25,059 nt of DNA, taken from Silene noctiflora. Lineage: Eukaryota > Streptophyta > Magnoliopsida > Caryophyllales > Caryophyllaceae. Every line of letters starts with the position of its first letter. Position 1 is the first letter of the stretch. A program made the translations under genes and the position numbers. Positions 20,609 to 25,059 of the stretch are shown piece after piece. The stretch is from assembly GCA_009801015.1 (NCBI GenBank), contig VHZZ01004578.1, forward strand, positions 13,671-38,729. The letters run 5' to 3'. The notes beneath the pieces were generated by a model that saw only the letters and a program-made list of their open reading frames with translations, had not been told where the DNA came from and searched no databases.

Positions 20609-20728
20609 AAATTGCTGAAATTATTGTTGCGTTTTTGGTTTGGAGGAGAGAGAAAAAAAGGGATTCCGTATCGACGGTGAAGAAGAGGGGAAGTGGTAAA
20701 GATAATAAAGTGCGAAATGTGTGGTCCA

Positions 20729-20775
20729 AACGGCGTTACAGTAACGGGGGTGGGCTAATTTCTGACGGCGCCGTT
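20729..20775 (-). promoter_or_regulatory. Cluster of AACGG cores upstream of KRP
   Basis: AACGG at 20729-20733 and 20743-20747 (+ strand) and inverted as CCGTT at 20771-20775, with a palindrome ACGGCGCCGT at 20765-20774. AACGG is the core of the MSA element bound by three-repeat MYB (MYB3R) factors in G2/M-expressed plant genes; the flanking bases match the full consensus only partly (CCAAACGGCG). Whether the region lies before or after the transcription start is unknown. Confidence 0.45.
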
Positions 20776-20877
20776 ATCTGGTAGAGTCTGCTCTAGTCTA
20801 ATCTTTATGTGTGGGGTTAAGCTTTTTTATTAAAAGAAATTAATTGTTAAACAACATTTTAGCTAATAGGATTACGA

Positions 20878-20883
20878 CACGTG
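20878..20883. promoter_or_regulatory. G-box (CACGTG) upstream of KRP
   Basis: ACACGTGT, a palindromic G-box, lies 326 bases before the KRP start codon. G-boxes bind bHLH and bZIP factors; use here is inferred from position only. Confidence 0.4.
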
Positions 20884-21270
20884 TGTTGTTAATCAGTGAA
20901 TGTGAATTTAATTAAGATTGGATGTGCGTGATGAGAATCATGTGATAATTGGTATGGTTAAGTAATTTTTTTGTTTGGTATAATGGTATGGTGGTGGTGC
21001 TTTTAAGCGATACACTTCCTAGTTTAATTTGGATTTGAGCCGAGAAAAATTTAAGTGTTTAGATTTGAGCCGAGTAAAGTTTTTAACTTTTTGTATTTTC
21101 ATAGCTCAAACTAATTAGAATATCTTTTTACCATTTAATTTAAGTGTTCAAGACTAGAGTAATTGTTTTGGTTGTTAGATAAGTATATATAATGCTTACG
21201 ATTTTTGGGAGAGAGTTAATCATCGAACACACTAATTCATCTCGGTAATGTCGTATAAATAAACTAAGAT
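20884..21270. other. Distal upstream region of KRP, otherwise empty
   Basis: AT-rich, no coding frame. ATTTGAGCCGAGAAAAATTT and ATTTGAGCCGAGTAAAGTTT at about 21032 and 21063 are a short direct repeat. Confidence 0.5.
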
Positions 21271-22102
21271 TTTGTTTGGTTGTTATACGAAAATTAATTT
21301 CCCATGATTTTACAAACACGTTTGGTTGGCATAGGAGAGTTGAATTGACACAAGAGTTTTTAATTACCTAGGGGCAAGGTACTCAAGCTATTCATGGGAA
21401 AAAGAAAATCTCATAGACATGATTTACTCAATTATGAACACAATGAACACAATTGACCATTTCACCCCTAACATTTCAGCAACTCTTCTACAATCTAACC
21501 CACTCTTTGAACCTCCTCCCTCTATTAACCACCACCCACAACCACCGCCTCCTCCTGCCACTGCTCCACCGGTCACTCTCCTGCACACCGCCGCCCAGCC
21601 AGACCCTGCCAAAATCAAACCCCATGCCCACCCAGATCCGCCTCACCCAGCCTGCTGCCATCCTCTCTCGCCACCTTGCACTGCCGACAACCACCCTTTT
21701 TCCTCGCCTCCCTGCACGGCCGACTACCGACCTCCGCCTCCTCCACCACCCTAGCCACCCTTTCCCACAACCCAAATTTGCATATATCTAACTTTATTAA
21801 CCCTAAATTAATTTAATCTCCTTAATTTCTTATAATTGATGCATGAATAACCAACTTATTAGTTGATTAATGTGAGAAATAAGATTCATAAGTTATTAAT
21901 TTGGTTATGTTCTAATTTGCTTAATTTCGAGAGAGAGTGAGGGGGAGAAATTTTTTCATTGTTTTTTAGAAGAAAGGCAAGGTAAGAAAAAATAATGAAA
22001 AAAGTACATGAAAGAGTAAAACTCGTACTTGAAAGAGCAACTACATTTCCAAATTATGAGATTTTCCAATTCACTCATTTTTAGGGTGGTAACCAAACAA
22101 GG
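21271..22102. mobile_element. Possible large hAT-like element with a C-rich block
   Basis: TTTTGTTTGGTTGTTA at the left (with a second ACGTTTGGTTGG at about 21317) faces CCTTGTTTGGTTACCAC on the reverse strand at the right; ATGAGTGAATTGGAAAATCT on that strand resembles AGGAGAGTTGAATTGAC on the left. Between them, 21505-21760 is strongly C-rich on the + strand. A proline-rich frame through it is a composition effect. No target duplication was found. Confidence 0.4.
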
Positions 22103-22454
22103 CGGGAGAAAGATATATAATTAAACTTATACTTTATACTGCGTAATAAAGAAGAAAGAATATGTGAAACTAAAGATAATTACTCCACGTGTGAGGCGTG
22201 ATGATTATTATTCGATTAAAATCATTAAAATTATATTGTTATTTGTTATGTTAGTATGCATGAGCAGATGTTAACTTATATCTTTTGAAAATATTAAAAG
22301 TTGTATCTTAAATGTGAAAACTATTTGTATTGTAGTAATAGGAATATTACATGTAGTAATAGGAATATTATATGCAGTAAGATGACATTTTCATGATGGA
22401 GAAGTGGAGCAAAATGAGAGGAGACAAGAAATTGTGAAACAAAGCATATACTAG
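22103..22454. repeat. Spacer with a 21-bp tandem duplication
   Basis: TGTAGTAATAGGAATATTAC plus A at 22331-22351 is followed directly by the same with one change at 22352-22372. A G-box CACGTG lies at about 22186. No gene seen. Confidence 0.7.
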
Positions 22455-22587
22455 TATCCAACTCCCTTACAAAAAGGGCAAGGAAAGAGCCAAAGATGGC
22501 CTAAATTTCAACATTCTACTCGATTTGGTGTCGAAACCACTAGCTATGATAATTGGTTCACTTGGGTTGATCGCAATCAAGAACGGG
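22455..22587 (+). pseudogene. Isolated exon-like coding fragment
   Basis: After a TAG at 22452, a 44-codon frame reads YPTPLQKGQGK, RWPKFQHSTRFGVETTSY and DNWFTWVDRNQER, then meets a donor-like G|GTAATTTT. Tryptophan-rich, balanced composition in AT-rich DNA suggests a true coding origin. The DNWFTWVDR segment faintly recalls plant mobile domain (transposon-derived) proteins, but I cannot confirm this. No partner exon was found on either side, so it is most likely a captured or left-over gene piece. Confidence 0.4.
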
Positions 22588-22840
22588 GTAATTTTTTTTT
22601 TTTTGTTTTGACAACTATAAACTCTTATAAATAAAATAAAAAGAGAATATGAGCGGTTTTTATGAAAATGAAGATTACGTTTTTAGAATAGTGGATGATA
22701 GTAGTCATTAAATTGAATTAAGTGATCGTCCTCTTTTGTATTCCTCTTGAGTTCTGACTGCTGCAACCGTTTCAGTGTACGGGTAAAAAAACAATTTAAA
22801 GAACTTTTCTGCGAATTACTAGTACTCCGCGTCATTCGAC

Positions 22841-23146
22841 CTATTTTACTCCAACCATGAAGTTTGGTGTTCGATTTTCACCCGTGATATAAGTGCGCTC
22901 AGAACAAAAAAAAAAAGCATTATTCTCCAATGGCTCAAAATTTGTAATCTTATTGTGCTTTTCAAGCAAAGGATAAAGAGAGGGAACTGCTGCTTCCCTT
23001 GAAATTTCTTCAAAAAGAGTTCCCCTTTGAGATTCATTTTTAGGAAAGTTGTGGATACGTATTGTCAGTGTGGATAAATGATTTTGTTGGTGAATATAAA
23101 TCTTCTTTCCTTGCTTCAAAGAGATTTTTCTAAGAGATTGCGTCAA
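22841..23146 (-). CDS. Unrecognised 101-codon frame
   Basis: The - strand frame ends LLEKHNKITNFEPLENNAFF and contains KQGKKIYIHQQNHLSTLTIR. It is not low-complexity apart from an F-run over an A-tract, but it shows no known motif and no promoter or splice structure was found. It could be a chance frame or a gene remnant; chance is somewhat more likely. Confidence 0.25.
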   Translation of the reverse strand: MTQSLRKISLKQGKKIYIHQQNHLSTLTIRIHNFPKNESQRGTLFEEISREAAVPSLYPLLEKHNKITNFEPLENNAFFFCSERTYITGENRTPNFMVGVK

Positions 23147-23499
23147 TTCTAATGTGGTAATGGCGTCCGCCTAATTTGAAAACTTGATCCCCTTGATCCC
23201 TATTGGAGCAAGAATTAATGACAACATTCATGTCTGTACTGTAACAAACTTCATTATTAGCACAACTTAAATTAATTAAATTACTGCAAATGACTTAATA
23301 TAATTAACTAATCTTAAATAAAGTGAACAGAATAGGGACGCCATCTGAATGGCAAAAGGGGGGGGGGGGGGAGGGGCTAACACGATTAACATTGCACATC
23401 AACCGGCCGTGCACTTCTAATCAAATAAAAAATTTAATAAGTTGTTGAATGGGTAACCTCCAAATAGTGAGCCACTGAACGACATTGAGTTCCGGTTGT
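23147..23499. other. Intergenic with a G14 tract
   Basis: No gene. A run of 14 G at 23358-23371 is unusual in this AT-rich window and prone to slippage and sequencing error. Confidence 0.6.
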
Positions 23500-24056
23500 G
23501 GCGCTGGTCACTTGATAATATTAAGAGCAGACTTAATCAAAAACCACTAGAGGTGTCATTCCAAAACAGAGAATCATTAATGTCCGGATCATGGGATAAG
23601 GAGTAAGAAGAGATTTGTAGGGGGTTGTCTCTTGGGAGAAAATTAGCGAAAACGTTCTATTTTCAGCCTGTTTCTTCGTCCCACATGTCACTTACTGTGG
23701 CACCAAGTAGCTGATCGGGAATAGCAACTATTGCTTTGTCCGAAAGGCATCCGCCATCGACCCAGGAGTGATTCCAAAACAGAGTACCTTGGCCATCACC
23801 CACCGTAGAGCTTGTACCCCCGAAGATAATATCGGAGTGGGACGATATACCAGCCCATACATTCGACATATTTGGCTTGGGATAGAACATATCAACGTCA
23901 CATCTTCCTTTAGAGTATTTCGGGCGCAAACTCTAGCCCATAAGCTTTGCGATTCAGCAAGAACTCTCCACGCACCCTAATTTAATAAGGAAAGATGCAT
24001 TAACTTGTCTCGATGAGGTAATACCCAACCCGCCAGCTAGTTTCGGTTTTCGAACA
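23500..24056 (-). pseudogene. LINE (non-LTR retrotransposon) ORF2 remnant
   Basis: On the - strand, translated pieces read KPKLAGGLGITSSRQVNASF, WRVLAESQSLWARV, RPKYSKGRCDVDMFYP, NVWAGISSHSDIIFG, GTLFWNHSWVDGG and SHDPDINDSLFWNDTSSG in the order found at the 3' end of plant LINE ORF2, after the reverse transcriptase and in the zinc-binding-RVT region. They lie in shifting frames: one-base changes near 23968 and 23929, a stop (TGA) after the EETG piece near 23663, and a stop in the last piece. The reverse-transcriptase core is absent, so it cannot move itself. Confidence 0.8.
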
Positions 24057-24393
24057 GTTTCCTAGTAAAGAAGATGATTAAACTAAACAACTAATTTAAA
24101 TTGACTTAATTAAGCTTAACTTCTTACTCGACTTAGCTTAAACTTAACTTGAGTTCATAAAACTTAACTTAATTTAAATAAGATTAACTTAACTAACTCA
24201 ATATAACATAACATAACTAAACCAAACTAAACTAATTAAACTTAATTATACTTAATTAAACTTAGAAGATGTTTGACTACTGCCTTTCTTTAAACACATG
24301 AAATTCATGGTATTTGCAAAATCAGTGAGTAGTTTGTTTATCCCAAATCTCGTCTCATGAAATGTAGTTCCCTTGGAACTCAAATTCCTGCAT
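24057..24393. repeat. AT-rich degenerate CTTAACTTAA repeats
   Basis: About 24090-24262 is built of short variants of CTTAACTTAA, AACTAAAC and CTTAATTA, typical of filler inside plant MITEs. The flanks hold AAATTCATGGTATTTGC (24300) and AACTCAAATTCCTGC (24377), which may be remnants of a further inverted-repeat element. Confidence 0.5.
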
Positions 24394-24964
24394 TGTAACA
24401 CCCGAGAATTTTATAAGCAGTTTTAAAAGTAATTTAGCTATTTAATTAAATTAATTCACCTATAAAACCTATTTTTGGGTAAAAATATATTTTTAGTATA
24501 TAAAATATATAAGTATAATATTATGTTCCGTCTTGAGTGTATAGTAGCCTTAAGACGAGTTTTAAGCTAATTCCGACTCATTTTGGGTTGTTTTGGGCCT
24601 AGTTTTGAATTTGACCCATTTAACGTCAAGTTTCCCACTCAAAACCCCTTAAAACCCTTATAATATCATCACCTTCACCATTTTTCTCAGCAAACTCCAT
24701 TTAAACACAACACAATTGCTACTCCCTTCACCTTCAACCTTCAAATTCCCATAACTTCTTCATTCTTAACCAATTCGAGTAATTTTCGCGTCATTCTTCT
24801 CCTCTTCTCATCATTCCCCTTCTTTATAAGTAAGAAAGTCGACGTCTTTCTTCCCCCTTGTCAATTTTCGAAACCCCTCTTGTGCCCTATGGGGTGAACT
24901 CTTCATTTAATTCATCTTATTCTGTGTTTAGATGAAAACTTGGAGGACCCGGAGGAAGATAGCG
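24394..24964 (+). mobile_element. LTR-like sequence (TGTAACACCC), interrupted
   Basis: TGTAACACCCGAGAATTTTA begins at 24394; TG at the start and a TGTAACACCC opening are common in plant LTR retrotransposon long terminal repeats. The next 570 bases are non-coding and pyrimidine-rich towards the end. No matching second LTR is in the window, so identity is tentative. Confidence 0.5.
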
Positions 24965-25059
24965 GTAACACCCCCATACCCCAAAGTGCCTTACCAAGGC
25001 CACCTTAGGCATAGAGGTGCTACCATCTCGGTTTCCCGAGGCAAGGTATATCATTAGAC
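24965..25059 (+). mobile_element. Second LTR-like start, cut by window end
   Basis: GTAACACCCCCATACCCCAA begins directly inside the preceding LTR-like sequence and continues with GTGCCTTACCAAGGCC and ATCTCGGTTTCCCGAGG, wording I recall from plant Ty3-type LTRs. If so, this is a nested insertion whose body lies outside the window. Confidence 0.5.

Noticed and set aside
20553..20729. Longer N-terminus for KRP from an upstream in-frame codon
   Set aside because: The upstream opening is TTG, not ATG, and KRP family proteins begin MGRYVRK-like, matching 20552.
21419..21754. Proline-rich 111-codon frame on the + strand
   Set aside because: Open only because the block is C-rich; other frames and the opposite strand are open too, there is no motif, and it lies within repeat-like DNA.
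22850..22900. tRNA-like B box GTTCGATTTTC
   Set aside because: The match to GGTTCGANTCC is partial, no A box lies at the right distance, and no cloverleaf could be drawn.

Overview
This is nuclear DNA from a flowering plant. It is AT-rich and mostly non-coding, its genes have short GT-AG introns, and it is dense in miniature inverted-repeat transposons (Stowaway, Harbinger, hAT and fold-back types) plus LINE and LTR debris. The KRP gene at 19.3-20.6 kb and the small MSPRISFSNDF/PADELFFKGR gene at 6.4-7.3 kb are plant-specific. The GTGACGG and GAGACGGTCTC mini-transposons resemble repeats I recall from Caryophyllales; that order is a guess from memory, not proof.

Layout. 1-6.2 kb: no gene, only mini-transposons (one nested inside another), short tandem repeats and a clean hairpin. 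6.2-7.3 kb: a two-exon + strand gene with a TATA box, encoding a 177-residue protein of a plant family of unknown function. 8.0-9.6 kb: a transposon cluster with a Harbinger-type element (TAA duplication), a fold-back element split by an hAT element (8-bp duplication), and another fold-back element. 11.5-12.9 kb (possibly up to 14.2 kb): a - strand chain of five phase-compatible exons for a protein I do not recognise; its 5' half could not be resolved and may be broken. 14.2-19.2 kb: no gene; one tandem duplication, a second Harbinger element and a cluster of three small elements.

19.3-20.6 kb: an apparently intact four-exon - strand gene for a KRP/ICK cyclin-dependent kinase inhibitor, the best supported gene here. 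It has a 10-codon upstream ORF, three AACGG (MYB3R/MSA-type) cores and a G-box upstream. 21.3-25.06 kb: a possible large hAT-like element with a C-rich block, two unassigned coding-like fragments, a frameshifted LINE remnant, and one LTR-like sequence interrupted by another that runs off the window edge.

The three genes are not an operon and need not act together. I found no rRNA, tRNA, CRISPR array or gene cluster, and no clear novel system. The most open questions are the unrecognised gene at 11.5-12.9 kb, the nested transposons and the KRP upstream region.
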